NCBI GenBank assembly: GCA_963754305.1
Contig: CAVWFR010000010.1
Span: 124,001-188,000 of the forward strand
Direction of reading: 5' to 3'
DNA length: 64,000 bases
From: DATEDA01 sp963754305
Lineage (GTDB): Bacteria; Pseudomonadota; Gammaproteobacteria; Burkholderiales; SG8-39
Shown here: positions 16,357 through 24,125 of the stretch, in pieces
Layout: every line of letters begins with the position of its first letter
Position numbering within the stretch: position 1 is the first letter of the stretch
The notes under the pieces: model-generated
What the model saw: only the letters and a program-made list of their open reading frames with translations
Databases searched by the model: none
What the model was told of the DNA's origin: nothing
Translations under genes and position numbers: made by a program

Positions 16357-16412
16357 TTGTCATGAGGATTTCACAACCGCTTCACCGGGCTGTCACTGGC
16401 CTTTCCTACAGT
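16357..16412 (+). promoter_or_regulatory. Four-unit PhoB box and promoter of olsB
   Basis: The units TTGTCAT (16357-16363), ATTTCAC (16368-16374), GCTTCAC (16379-16385) and CTGTCAC (16390-16396) repeat every 11 bases. A 10-base gap is followed by TACAGT (16407-16412), a good -10. A start point near 16419 would leave a Shine-Dalgarno AAGAGGAG before the GTG at 16440. This is the clearest Pho promoter in the window. Confidence 0.85.
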
Positions 16413-16439
16413 CCGCCTGGTGCGTAAGAGGAGTGAAAG

Positions 16440-17213
16440 GTGCTGCGAGAACAGGTACTTTCGCTCGACATCGGGCGATCTCAGCTGGCCCTCGGGCTGG
16501 CGCGCTCGGAGGCCGAAGTCGTGGAGGCCCAGCGTCTGCGCTACGCGGTGTTCGCCGAGGAGCTCGGCGCGCGACTCGCTGGACCGGCGCCCGGCATCGA
16601 CGAGGATAGGTTCGACGAGTTCTGCGATCACCTCGTGGTCCGCGATCTCGCCATCGGCGAGGTCGTCGGCACCTACCGCATCCTCCCGCCCGGGCGGGTC
16701 GAATCGGCCGGCGGCTACTACGCAGAGCAGGAATTCGATATCGCGCGCCTGGATCATCTGCGCCCGGGGCTCGTCGAGGTTGGCCGCTCGTGCGTCCACC
16801 CCGACCACCGCACCGGCGCGGTGATCGCCTTGCTCTGGTCGGGCCTCGCCCGCTACGCGCTTGCCGGCGGATATACCCACTTCATCGGCTGCGCGAGCAT
16901 CGGCATGGCGGACGGCGGGCATGCGGCCGCGAACATCTTCCGGCGCATCGAGCGCAGCCACCTCGCGCCGCGCGAGTACCGGGTCTTCCCGCGCTGCCCG
17001 CTGCCGGTCGCGAGCCTCGCCGACGATCATCCCGCTGAGCTCCCCCCGCTCGTGAAGGGTTACCTGCGACTCGGCGCGTACGTGTGCGGCGCACCGGCGT
17101 GGGATCCGGACTTCAACACTGCGGATCTCGCCGTCCTGCTGCCGATGGCGCGCTTCGACTCGCGGTACGCACGGCGCTTCCTCCACGACGCGCTCGCCGC
17201 GCCATCGGGCTAG
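16440..17213 (+). CDS. olsB: Probable ornithine N-alpha-acyltransferase (OlsB-like GNAT)
   Basis: The 257-residue protein is a GNAT-type acyltransferase with the block order of OlsB: an N-terminal AQRLRYAVFAEELGARL, the central DEFCDHLVVRD and VVGTYRILPP, then VEVGRSCVHPDHRTGAVIALLW, where acyl-carrier binding is expected. OlsB transfers a 3-hydroxyacyl group from ACP to ornithine, the first step to phosphorus-free ornithine lipids. The second enzyme, OlsA, is not in the window. The start is GTG at 16440 behind AAGAGGAG and a four-unit PhoB box. A more general hemolysin-like acyltransferase is the main alternative, but the Pho promoter favours OlsB. Confidence 0.85.
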   Translation: MLREQVLSLDIGRSQLALGLARSEAEVVEAQRLRYAVFAEELGARLAGPAPGIDEDRFDEFCDHLVVRDLAIGEVVGTYRILPPGRVESAGGYYAEQEFDIARLDHLRPGLVEVGRSCVHPDHRTGAVIALLWSGLARYALAGGYTHFIGCASIGMADGGHAAANIFRRIERSHLAPREYRVFPRCPLPVASLADDHPAELPPLVKGYLRLGAYVCGAPAWDPDFNTADLAVLLPMARFDSRYARRFLHDALAAPSG

Positions 17214-17222
17214 CCCGAGGCG

Positions 17223-17244
17223 ACCGCGCCTGCGGCGGCGCGGT
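17223..17244. terminator. Hairpin between convergent olsB and ppk
   Basis: A perfect 8-base stem (ACCGCGCC and GGCGCGGT) closes a 6-base loop between the olsB stop at 17213 and the ppk stop at 17246. No T-run follows on either strand, so its value as an intrinsic terminator is doubtful; it could block convergent transcription. Confidence 0.4.
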
Positions 17245-17245
17245 G

Positions 17246-19339
17246 TCAGGCGCCGTCCTCGCGGGCCAGCATCTCGAGCAGCTCTTCCTGCGCCGAGTGC
17301 CGCGATTTGACCGGGGTCTTGCGCGCGTAGACGCCTTCCGAATCCATCTCCCACGCCTGGACGTTGTCGGCGAGGTAGGGTTGCAGGCCCTCTCGGATGA
17401 CGCGCGCTTTGAGCTTCCTGTCGAGCACCGGGAAGCAGAGCTCGATGCGACGGAAGAAGTTGCGGTCCATCCAGTCGGCGCTCGACAGATAGACGTCGTC
17501 CGCGCCGTCGGCGCGGAAGCAGAACACCCGGTGATGCTCCAGGAACCGGCCGATGATCGAGCGCACCTTGATGTTTTCCGACAGGCCTTCGACGCCGGGC
17601 CTGAGCGCGCAGACCCCGCGCACGATCAGGTCGATCTTCACTCCCGCCTGCGATGCGTCGTACAGCGCCTCGATCGTCTCCGGCTCGAGCAGCGCGTTCA
17701 TCTTGGCGATAATCCGCGCCGGCTTGCCCTCCCGCGCGAGCGCGGCCTCGCGCCGGATCGCGTCGATCACGCGCTGGTGCAGCGTGAACGGCGACTGCCA
17801 TAGATAGTGCAGCCGGCCGGCGCTGCCGAGGCTCGTGAGCTGATTGAAGACCTGGTTCACGTCCGCACACACCTCGTCGTCGCACGTGAACAGGCCGAAG
17901 TCGGTATAGGCGCGCGCGGTGCGCGGGTGATAGTTCCCGGTGCCGAGGTGAACGTAGCGCTTGAGCTTGCCTTCCTCGCGCCGCACCACCATCACCATCT
18001 TGGCGTGGGTCTTGTGCCCGACCACGCCGTAGACGACGTGCGCCCCGACCTCCTCCAGCCGCGCCGCCCAGTTGATATTCGCCTCCTCGTCGAAGCGCGC
18101 CTTCAGCTCGACGACGGCGGTGACCTCCTTGCCCTTGCGCGCGGCGTCGATCAGCGCCTCCATCAGCACCGAGTCGGTGCCGGTGCGATACACGGTCTGC
18201 TTGATCGCGACGACGCTTGCGTCCTCGGCCGCCTCCTGCAGGAAGCGCACGACCGGCGCGAACGACTGGTAGGGATGGTGAAGGAGGATGTCCCCGGCGC
18301 GGATCGCCTCCATCATGTCGACGCGCTTGGCGAGCACTGCGGGAAAGCCGGCGCGGAGCGGCGGGTAGGCGAGGTCCTCGCGGTCCACCTCGTTCGGTAC
18401 CGCCATCAGCCGGGCGAGATTCACCGGGCCGTTGACCTGATAGAGGTCGTCCGACCCGAGATTGAACTGCTGCAGCAGAAACTCGGCCATCTGCGGCGGG
18501 CAGTCGTCGGCGACCTCGAGCCGGACCGCGTCGCCGAAGTGCCGCTGCGGCAGCTCGCCCTGGAGGGCGCGGCGCAGGTCTTTCACGTCCTCCTCGTCAA
18601 CGAAGAGGTCGCTGTTGCGAGTGACACGGAACTGGTAGGAGCCGAGGACCTGCATGCCCGCGAAAAGCTCCCGCACGTGCTCGTGCAGGATAGAGGTCAG
18701 GAACACGAACGTGGTCCGGTGGGCGTTCGACAGCTCCGGCGGGAGCTTGATGATCCGCGGCAGGATGCGCGGCGCCTGCACGATCGCCACGCGCGCGTCG
18801 CGCCCGAAGGCATCGCGCCCCTCGAGCTCGACGGCGAAATTGAGGCTCTTGTTGAACACGCGCGGGAACGGGTGCGCCGGATCGAGCCCGATCGGCGTCA
18901 GCACCGGCATCATCTCCCGCAGGAAGTACTCGCGCACCCACGCGCCTTGTGTGGCGGTGAACTCGCTGCGGCGCAGGAACTTGATCCCTTCGCGCTCCAG
19001 GTCGGGCAGGATCGCCTCGTTCAGCAGCTGGTATTGCCGTGCAACGAGCTCGTGCGCGACCCGGCTTATCGCCTGGAACACCTCGCGCGGGACCTTGCCG
19101 TCCGGCCCCGCGCCGGCGATGTCCATCTTGATCTGTTCCTTGACCCCGGAGACGCGGATCTCGAAGAACTCGTCGAGGTTCGAGGAGACGATGCAGAGGA
19201 ACTTCAGCCGCTCGAGCAGCGGAACCGTCGGGTCCTCGGCCTGGGCGAGGACCCGCCGCTGGAACTCGAGGAGACCCAGCTCGCGGTTCAGGAAATGGCC
19301 CTGGACGTGCCGCGGCGGCGGAGCGGTCTTGGCGGCCAT
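17246..19339 (-). CDS. ppk: Polyphosphate kinase 1
   Basis: The protein (697 residues from the ATG at 19339; 720 if the in-frame ATG at 19408 is used) has the PPK1 layout: N-terminal FLNRELGLLEFQRRVL and SSNLDEFFEIRVSG, the phospholipase-D-like core with YGVVGHKTHAKMVMVVRRE holding the histidine that is autophosphorylated, and C-terminal LSSADWMDRNFFRRIE. It polymerises the ATP gamma-phosphate into polyphosphate and works in reverse. The 19339 start has almost no leader if the weak Pho promoter at 19350-19383 is used. The 19408 start has AGGGG six bases upstream, so the start is uncertain. It is divergent from phoU-ppx. Confidence 0.95.
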   Translation of the reverse strand: MAAKTAPPPRHVQGHFLNRELGLLEFQRRVLAQAEDPTVPLLERLKFLCIVSSNLDEFFEIRVSGVKEQIKMDIAGAGPDGKVPREVFQAISRVAHELVARQYQLLNEAILPDLEREGIKFLRRSEFTATQGAWVREYFLREMMPVLTPIGLDPAHPFPRVFNKSLNFAVELEGRDAFGRDARVAIVQAPRILPRIIKLPPELSNAHRTTFVFLTSILHEHVRELFAGMQVLGSYQFRVTRNSDLFVDEEDVKDLRRALQGELPQRHFGDAVRLEVADDCPPQMAEFLLQQFNLGSDDLYQVNGPVNLARLMAVPNEVDREDLAYPPLRAGFPAVLAKRVDMMEAIRAGDILLHHPYQSFAPVVRFLQEAAEDASVVAIKQTVYRTGTDSVLMEALIDAARKGKEVTAVVELKARFDEEANINWAARLEEVGAHVVYGVVGHKTHAKMVMVVRREEGKLKRYVHLGTGNYHPRTARAYTDFGLFTCDDEVCADVNQVFNQLTSLGSAGRLHYLWQSPFTLHQRVIDAIRREAALAREGKPARIIAKMNALLEPETIEALYDASQAGVKIDLIVRGVCALRPGVEGLSENIKVRSIIGRFLEHHRVFCFRADGADDVYLSSADWMDRNFFRRIELCFPVLDRKLKARVIREGLQPYLADNVQAWEMDSEGVYARKTPVKSRHSAQEELLEMLAREDGA

Positions 19340-19349
19340 GCGCGACCGC

Positions 19350-19383
19350 AGGCTACGGACGGGGCTTTGCACGATTGTTACAG
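19350..19383 (-). promoter_or_regulatory. Weak candidate PhoB box and promoter for ppk
   Basis: On the minus strand CTGTAAC (19383-19377) and GTGCAAA (19372-19366) are spaced by four bases. A 10-base gap leads to TAGCCT (19355-19350). The first unit is good, the second matches only three of seven positions. The predicted start point would lie 2-4 bases before the ATG at 19339. Confidence 0.4.
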
Positions 19384-19390
19384 CGGAGGG

Positions 19391-19424
19391 GGTACACGGC
19401 ATTGTCATCTTCGACCCCTACACT
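19391..19424 (+). promoter_or_regulatory. Candidate PhoB box and promoter for phoU
   Basis: GGTACAC (19391-19397, weak) and TTGTCAT (19402-19408, good) are separated by four bases. A 10-base gap leads to TACACT (19419-19424), the same spacing as the olsB and pstS promoters. A transcript starting near 19431 would include the Shine-Dalgarno AAAGGGAG before phoU. Confidence 0.5.
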
Positions 19425-19459
19425 CGTCAACTTGCGTTGGAAACCGGCGAAAGGGAGCC

Positions 19460-20164
19460 ATGCAGAGCGCCGCGCACACCTCGAAGCACTTCGACGCCGA
19501 GCTCGAAACGATCCGCACCCGGGTGCTCGAGATGGGCGGAATCGTCGAGTACCAAATCCGCTATGCGATCGAGGCGCTACGCAACGGCGACATGGCGCTC
19601 GTCAACCGCGTGATCAAGGACGAGGCGACCGTCAACCGCCTCGAGCGCGATATCGACGAAGCGTGCACCAACGTCATCGCGCGCCGCGCCCCGGCGGCCA
19701 ACGACCTGCGCTTCCTCACCATGGTGTACAAGATCCTGACCGACCTCGAACGCATCGGCGACGAGGCCAAGAAGATCGCGCTGATCGCTCGCGGCTTGCG
19801 GCTCGCCGAGCGGGCGAGTCCGGGAATGCCGGAGATCCAACGCGTCTCGGCGCTCGTGATCGACATGCTGCGGCGTGCGCTGGACGGGCTCGCGCGCCTA
19901 GAAGCGCAGGACGTACCCGACGTCGTGCGGCAGGACGACGAAGTGGACGAGTCCTTCAAAGGCATCCTGCGCCAGCTCCTCACCTACATGATCGAGGACC
20001 CGCGGATGATCTCGAGATCGATCGACGTGATCTTCGTCGCCAAGTCGCTCGAGCGTGTCGGTGATCACGCGAAGAACATCTCCGAATACGTGGTCTACAT
20101 GATCAAGGGGACGGATGTGCGCCATGGTTCGATCGAGGAGATCGAAGCGGCCGCCAAGGCCTGA
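19460..20164 (+). CDS. phoU: PhoU, phosphate signalling regulator
   Basis: The 234-residue protein starts at the ATG at 19460 (SKHFDAELETIRTRVLEMGG) behind AAAGGGAG. It shows the two repeated three-helix PhoU units with the metal-binding ExxxD patterns: DLERIGDEAKKIA near residue 95 and KSLERVGDHAKNISEYVVY near 200. PhoU links the Pst transporter to the PhoR sensor and restrains PhoB when phosphate is ample. It is unusual that phoU is about 15 kb from pstSCAB and sits between ppk and ppx. Its spacing to ppx (74 bases) suggests a phoU-ppx transcript, likely PhoB-controlled. Confidence 0.95.
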   Translation: MQSAAHTSKHFDAELETIRTRVLEMGGIVEYQIRYAIEALRNGDMALVNRVIKDEATVNRLERDIDEACTNVIARRAPAANDLRFLTMVYKILTDLERIGDEAKKIALIARGLRLAERASPGMPEIQRVSALVIDMLRRALDGLARLEAQDVPDVVRQDDEVDESFKGILRQLLTYMIEDPRMISRSIDVIFVAKSLERVGDHAKNISEYVVYMIKGTDVRHGSIEEIEAAAKA

Positions 20165-20238
20165 GTGCGGGAAGGGCCGAGGCTACCGCGCCCTCGTTGC
20201 CGCGTTAGCCCCGGGGTGCTAAGGTGAGGGCGACTTCG

Positions 20239-21756
20239 ATGCCGCGCCTCTCACTCGTGCAATTCGACTCGCTCGCTGCCGTCGACCTCGGGTCGAACAG
20301 CTTCCACCTGCAGGTCGGGCGGGTCGTCGACGACCAGATCTATCTGCTCGATTCTCTGCGCGAGCCGGTGCGGCTCGGCGGCGGGCTCAATCGCGACAAG
20401 CGACTCGATCGCGCAACCCAGCTCCGGGCGCTCGAAGCGCTGTCGCGCTTCGGCGAGCGGCTGCGCGGCTTTCCGCAGGGCGCGGTCCGCGCCGTCGGCA
20501 CCAACGCGCTGCGCGTGGCGAAGAACGCGCCGCAATTCCTCGAGGACGCACGGTCCGCGCTCGGGTTCCCGATCGAGGTGATCTTCGGGCGCGAGGAAGC
20601 CCGCCTGGTGTACCTGGGCGTGTCGCACAGCCTCCCGCCCGCCCCGCATCGCCGCCTCGTGGTGGACATCGGCGGCGGGTCGACCGAGTTCGTGATCGGC
20701 ACCGGCTACGAGCCGGAGCTGATGGAGTCGCTGCGGATCGGCTCCGTGAGTCACAGCCTGCGCTTCTTCCCCGACGGGCGCATCGACAAGCCGGCAATGA
20801 AGAAGGCCGAGCTGGCCGCCTCGAACGAGATCGAGCGCCTGGTGAAGGAGTACCGGCGCACCGGCTGGAAGCAGGCGATCGGATCCTCCGGTACGGCGAA
20901 ATCGCTCGCGGCAATCCTGGCCGAGAACGGCTGGTCGAACGGCGCGATCAACGCCGACGGGCTGGACCGGCTGCGCTCCCAGTTCCTCAAGGCCGGCGAC
21001 GTCGACAAACTCGACTTGCCGGGGCTGCGCGCCGACCGCGCCGCCATCCTGCCGGGCGGGCTCGCGATTATGGTCGCGGTCTTCGAAGGGCTGGGGCTCG
21101 ACGAGATGGAAGTGGCCGAGGGCGCGCTGCGGCAGGGCGTGCTCTACGATCTGCTCGGGCGGGTGCAGCACCATGACATGCGCGAGTTGACCGTGAAGCA
21201 GTTCATTCGCCGCTATCACGTCGATGCGGCGCAGGCCGAGCGGGTCGAAACGCTTGCGCTTGCGCTCTACCATGCCCTCGCCGAGCGCGGGCGCGACGGC
21301 GACACGCAGACGCTGGCGTGGGCGGCGCGGCTGCACGAGATCGGGCTCTCGATCGCGCACGCCGCCTATCACAAGCACTCGGCCTACATGCTCTCGAACG
21401 CCGATATGCCCGGCTTTTCGAAGGACGAGCAGGCACGGCTCGCGCGCATTGCGCTCGCGCACCGCGGCAAGCTGGCGAAGATCGACGGGCTCCCGGCGCG
21501 GAGCGCTGACTGGGCGCTGGTGTTCTGTTTGCGCGTCGCCGCGTTGCTCTGCCGGAGCCGCGTGGACGTGCCGCTGCCGCGGCTCGGCGCGCGCGCGATC
21601 GCTGGCGGCTTTCAGCTCGCGCTTCCGGCGGGCTGGCTCGAAGAGCATCCGCTAACGGCGGCCGCGCTCGAGGCCGAAGCCGAGGACTGGCGCGCCGTAG
21701 GGTTGCGCTTTGACGTCCGCACGCTGCCCGCGGATCGCGCGCAGGTCGCGGGCTAG
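20239..21756 (+). CDS. ppx: Exopolyphosphatase (Ppx/GppA family)
   Basis: From the ATG at 20239 (MPRLSLVQFDSLAAVDLGSN) the protein has 505 residues; an in-frame GTG at 20224 is possible, but AAGGTGAGG fits as Shine-Dalgarno for the ATG. The ASKHA-type phosphate loops AAVDLGSNSFHL and VVDIGGGSTEFVIG are intact. A C-terminal HD-like helical domain (AWAARLHEIGLSIAH) marks the long form. It removes terminal phosphates from polyphosphate and may also act on pppGpp. Placement after phoU and opposite ppk makes a complete polyphosphate turnover locus. Confidence 0.93.
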   Translation: MPRLSLVQFDSLAAVDLGSNSFHLQVGRVVDDQIYLLDSLREPVRLGGGLNRDKRLDRATQLRALEALSRFGERLRGFPQGAVRAVGTNALRVAKNAPQFLEDARSALGFPIEVIFGREEARLVYLGVSHSLPPAPHRRLVVDIGGGSTEFVIGTGYEPELMESLRIGSVSHSLRFFPDGRIDKPAMKKAELAASNEIERLVKEYRRTGWKQAIGSSGTAKSLAAILAENGWSNGAINADGLDRLRSQFLKAGDVDKLDLPGLRADRAAILPGGLAIMVAVFEGLGLDEMEVAEGALRQGVLYDLLGRVQHHDMRELTVKQFIRRYHVDAAQAERVETLALALYHALAERGRDGDTQTLAWAARLHEIGLSIAHAAYHKHSAYMLSNADMPGFSKDEQARLARIALAHRGKLAKIDGLPARSADWALVFCLRVAALLCRSRVDVPLPRLGARAIAGGFQLALPAGWLEEHPLTAAALEAEAEDWRAVGLRFDVRTLPADRAQVAG

Positions 21757-21834
21757 TCGGCCCGCGATCCCGGCGCGAACCCGGGACCAGTCGGAGAGCC
21801 CTCCTGGGCGCGGCGTTCGCCGGGGTGACGAGCG

Positions 21835-22287
21835 CTAGAGCAGATCCGGCCCGACGACGGCCCGCAACACGACCTGGCCGTTGCCGTCGCGGCTGCGGCG
21901 GCTGAACCACCACACCTGGCCCTTCTTGACCGACAGATCCGCCTCGGCGCCGCCGAGCAGCAGCGCGGCGACTCGGCCGAGGGTGGGTTGATGGCCCACG
22001 ACGAGCACGGTCCCGTCTTCATCCGGCCAGCCGGCGGCCTTCAACACGTCCGCGGCCGCGGCGCCAACGCCTACCTCGCGCGCCGTCTCGAGCGGCAGCT
22101 CCAGCGTGGAGGCCGTCTGCTGCGCGCGAGTCGCCGGGCTCACGATTATCCGCGGCCGCCTCGGCAGATGGGTCTTCAGCCATCCTCCGACTGCCGCCGC
22201 CTGCTTGCGGCCCTTCTTCGTCAGCGCGCGCTCGCCGTCGGGGACGCCGTCTTCGGCTTCGGCGTGACGCCAGAGGAGAAGATCCAT
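21835..22287 (-). CDS. sixA: SixA-like histidine phosphatase
   Basis: The 150-residue protein belongs to the histidine phosphatase (RHG) superfamily: LLLWRHAEAEDG at the N-terminus supplies the catalytic RH pair and VVGHQPTLGRVAALL the second histidine. Length and motifs match SixA, which removes phosphate from phosphohistidine in HPt domains or in the nitrogen PTS protein NPr. It starts 22 bases after the fur stop on the same strand, so a fur-sixA transcript is likely. The true phospho-target cannot be read from sequence. Confidence 0.85.
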   Translation of the reverse strand: MDLLLWRHAEAEDGVPDGERALTKKGRKQAAAVGGWLKTHLPRRPRIIVSPATRAQQTASTLELPLETAREVGVGAAAADVLKAAGWPDEDGTVLVVGHQPTLGRVAALLLGGAEADLSVKKGQVWWFSRRSRDGNGQVVLRAVVGPDLL

Positions 22288-22308
22288 CGGAGCGGGGACG
22301 CGCAGGCG

Positions 22309-22746
22309 CTAACCTGCCGGCTTGATCCGGTAGGGACAATCGGGCTTCAAGCAGTCGGCGTACAGGTACAGCGAGTGCTCGCGGATGTGGAAGCCGCGAT
22401 CCTTGGCGATCCGGCCCTGACGCTTTTCGATCTCGGCGTCGTAGAACTCCTCGACGCGGCCGCACTGGAGACAGACGAGGTGGTCGTGGTGGCTCGAGTC
22501 GTTCAGCTCGAACACGGCCTTGCCCGACTCGAAATGGTGGCGCTGCAAGAGCCCCGCCTGTTCGAACTGTGTCAGCACGCGGTAGACGGTGGCGAGCCCG
22601 ATGTCGAGTCCGTCCTTGATGAGCAGCTTGTAGACGTCTTCCGCGGCGAGGTGGCGGACCGAGCTGCGCTCGAACAGCTCGAGAATCCGCAACCTCGGCA
22701 CCGTCGCCTTGAGGCCTATCGTCTTGAGGTCGGAGGCGTTGGTCAT
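22309..22746 (-). CDS. fur: Ferric uptake regulator Fur
   Basis: The protein has 145 residues from the ATG at 22746 (MTNASDLKTIGLKATVPRLRIL), chosen over an in-frame ATG at 22764 because AAGG lies six bases upstream. It has an N-terminal winged helix (LATVYRVLTQFEQAGLLQRHHFESG) and a dimerisation domain with metal ligands HHDHLVCLQCGRVEEF. A second cysteine pair near the C-terminus (CLKPDCPYRIKP) suggests a structural zinc site. It represses iron uptake genes with Fe(II). It is divergent from bamE, an arrangement common in beta- and gammaproteobacteria. I see no convincing Fur box in the 120-base gap. Confidence 0.95.
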   Translation of the reverse strand: MTNASDLKTIGLKATVPRLRILELFERSSVRHLAAEDVYKLLIKDGLDIGLATVYRVLTQFEQAGLLQRHHFESGKAVFELNDSSHHDHLVCLQCGRVEEFYDAEIEKRQGRIAKDRGFHIREHSLYLYADCLKPDCPYRIKPAG

Positions 22747-22866
22747 CGGGAACCTTAGCAGCACACGGAGCAGGACACGGATCCGGACACTGGGCGGGGT
22801 ACCTGGCGTGGCGCGACGAATCGATCCGTTATCATACTGACTTTGCTCGCCTCCGATACGCGCCGC

Positions 22867-23325
22867 ATGCGCCGCCTCTGGCTAGTTTCCACGACGCGAG
22901 AGGGCATACCCCTTCGCGCTCCCCGATCTCAGGAGAATCGCCGCCCCACGGCGGCGATTCTCGTTCTAGTGGTCGCCCTGCCGCTCTTCACGGCCTGCGG
23001 CCCGACCAACTTCTTCTCCGTCTACCGAATGGAAATCCAGCAGGGCAACTTCATCTCGCAGGAAGCGGTGTCCCAGCTCAAGTCCGGGATGACCAAGGAC
23101 CAGGTGCGCTTCGTTCTCGGTACGCCGCTCGTGGCCGACATCTTCCACGAGGATCGCTGGGACTACGTCTTCATGCGACGGCGGCAGAACGCGTCCCAGA
23201 CCGAGGAGCGGCGGGTGTCGGTGTTCTTCGAAGACGGGAAGCTCGCCCGCGTCGAGGGCGACGTCGTGCCCGGTCAGGTCGGTGCGGGCAACGCGCCCGC
23301 TCCCGTGCCCGCGGGCGGCAAATGA
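22867..23325 (+). CDS. bamE: Outer membrane assembly lipoprotein BamE
   Basis: I use the ATG at 22867 (MRRLWLVSTTREGI), giving 152 residues; a TTG at 22843 is in frame. A hydrophobic stretch (AAILVLVVALPLFTACG) ends in a lipobox, so the mature lipoprotein starts at that Cys. The BamE/SmpA core follows: FISQEAVSQLKSGMTKDQVRFVLGTP and DIFHEDRWDYVFMR. BamE supports the BamA complex that inserts outer-membrane proteins. The leader before the hydrophobic region is unusually long for a lipoprotein signal, so the true start may be shorter or differ. Its stop overlaps the dapB start by four bases. Confidence 0.9.
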   Translation: MRRLWLVSTTREGIPLRAPRSQENRRPTAAILVLVVALPLFTACGPTNFFSVYRMEIQQGNFISQEAVSQLKSGMTKDQVRFVLGTPLVADIFHEDRWDYVFMRRRQNASQTEERRVSVFFEDGKLARVEGDVVPGQVGAGNAPAPVPAGGK

Positions 23326-24119
23326 AAGTCGTGATCGCCGGGGCCGCGGGTCGCATGGGACGGACGCTCATCGAGGCGGTGCTCAAGTCGGGCGATCTCG
23401 CGCTCGCGGCGGCGCTCGAGGCGCCCGGCCATCCGTTGCTCGGCCGGGATGCCGGCGCGGCGCTCGGCACGCCTGCGGGCATAACGCTGACCGCGGACGT
23501 CGCCGCGGCGGTCGCGGCCGGCGATTGCCTCGTCGATTTCACGCTGCCTGAAAGCACGGCCAGGAACGTGGACGCGTGCGTCGCCGCAGGCAAGAATTTG
23601 GTCATCGGCACCACCGGCTTCGATGCGGCCGGGAAGGCGCAGATCGCCGCCGCCGCAGCGCGCATCCCGGTCGCGATGGCGCCCAACTTCGCGATCGGCG
23701 TCAACGTCACCTTCAAGCTCGCCGAGATCGCTGCCCGCATCCTCGGCGACGACTACGACGTCGAAATCGTCGAGGCGCACCACCGCCACAAGGTCGACGC
23801 GCCGTCCGGGACCGCGCTCCGGCTCGGCGAAGCGGTCGCGGGCGCGCTCGGCCGCGACCTGAGGGCGGTGGCGGTGCACGGCCGTGAAGGGATCACGGGG
23901 GAGCGCGACCGTCGCCAGATCGCGTTCCACGCCCTGCGCGGCGGCGACATCGTCGGCGAGCACACGGTGATCTTCGCCGGCGAGGGCGAGCGGGTCGAAG
24001 TGACCGTACGGTCGGGAAACCGTATGACCTACGCGCAAGGCGCCCTTCGCGCCGCACGCTGGCTCGTGGGCCGGCCGGCCGGTCGCTACGACATGTTCGA
24101 CGTCCTCGGGTTGACGTAG
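23322..24119 (+). CDS. dapB: 4-hydroxy-tetrahydrodipicolinate reductase
   Basis: The 265-residue protein begins MKVVIAGAAGRMGRTLIEAV, a Rossmann glycine-rich NAD(P)H site. The active-site block VEAHHRHKVDAPSGTALRLGE holds the catalytic His and Lys. APNFAIGVNVTFKLAEIAA is also diagnostic. It reduces hydroxytetrahydrodipicolinate in the diaminopimelate/lysine pathway and so feeds peptidoglycan synthesis. Its ATG overlaps the bamE stop, which indicates translational coupling. The next gene starts only seven bases downstream. Confidence 0.96.
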   Translation: MKVVIAGAAGRMGRTLIEAVLKSGDLALAAALEAPGHPLLGRDAGAALGTPAGITLTADVAAAVAAGDCLVDFTLPESTARNVDACVAAGKNLVIGTTGFDAAGKAQIAAAAARIPVAMAPNFAIGVNVTFKLAEIAARILGDDYDVEIVEAHHRHKVDAPSGTALRLGEAVAGALGRDLRAVAVHGREGITGERDRRQIAFHALRGGDIVGEHTVIFAGEGERVEVTVRSGNRMTYAQGALRAARWLVGRPAGRYDMFDVLGLT

Positions 24120-24125
24120 CGGCCG

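Noticed and set aside
17246..19408. Frameshift or truncation in ppk
   Set aside because: All PPK1 domains are present in one frame; only the start codon choice (19339 or 19408) is uncertain.
21757..21834. Dispersed repeat between ppx and sixA
   Set aside because: The G+C-rich sequence contains short partial palindromes, but no clear stem or second copy, so I cannot call a repeat.
22747..22866. Fur box in the fur/bamE gap
   Set aside because: Only a short ATCATAC-like A+T patch is present near 22831; it lacks the inverted hexamers of a Fur site.
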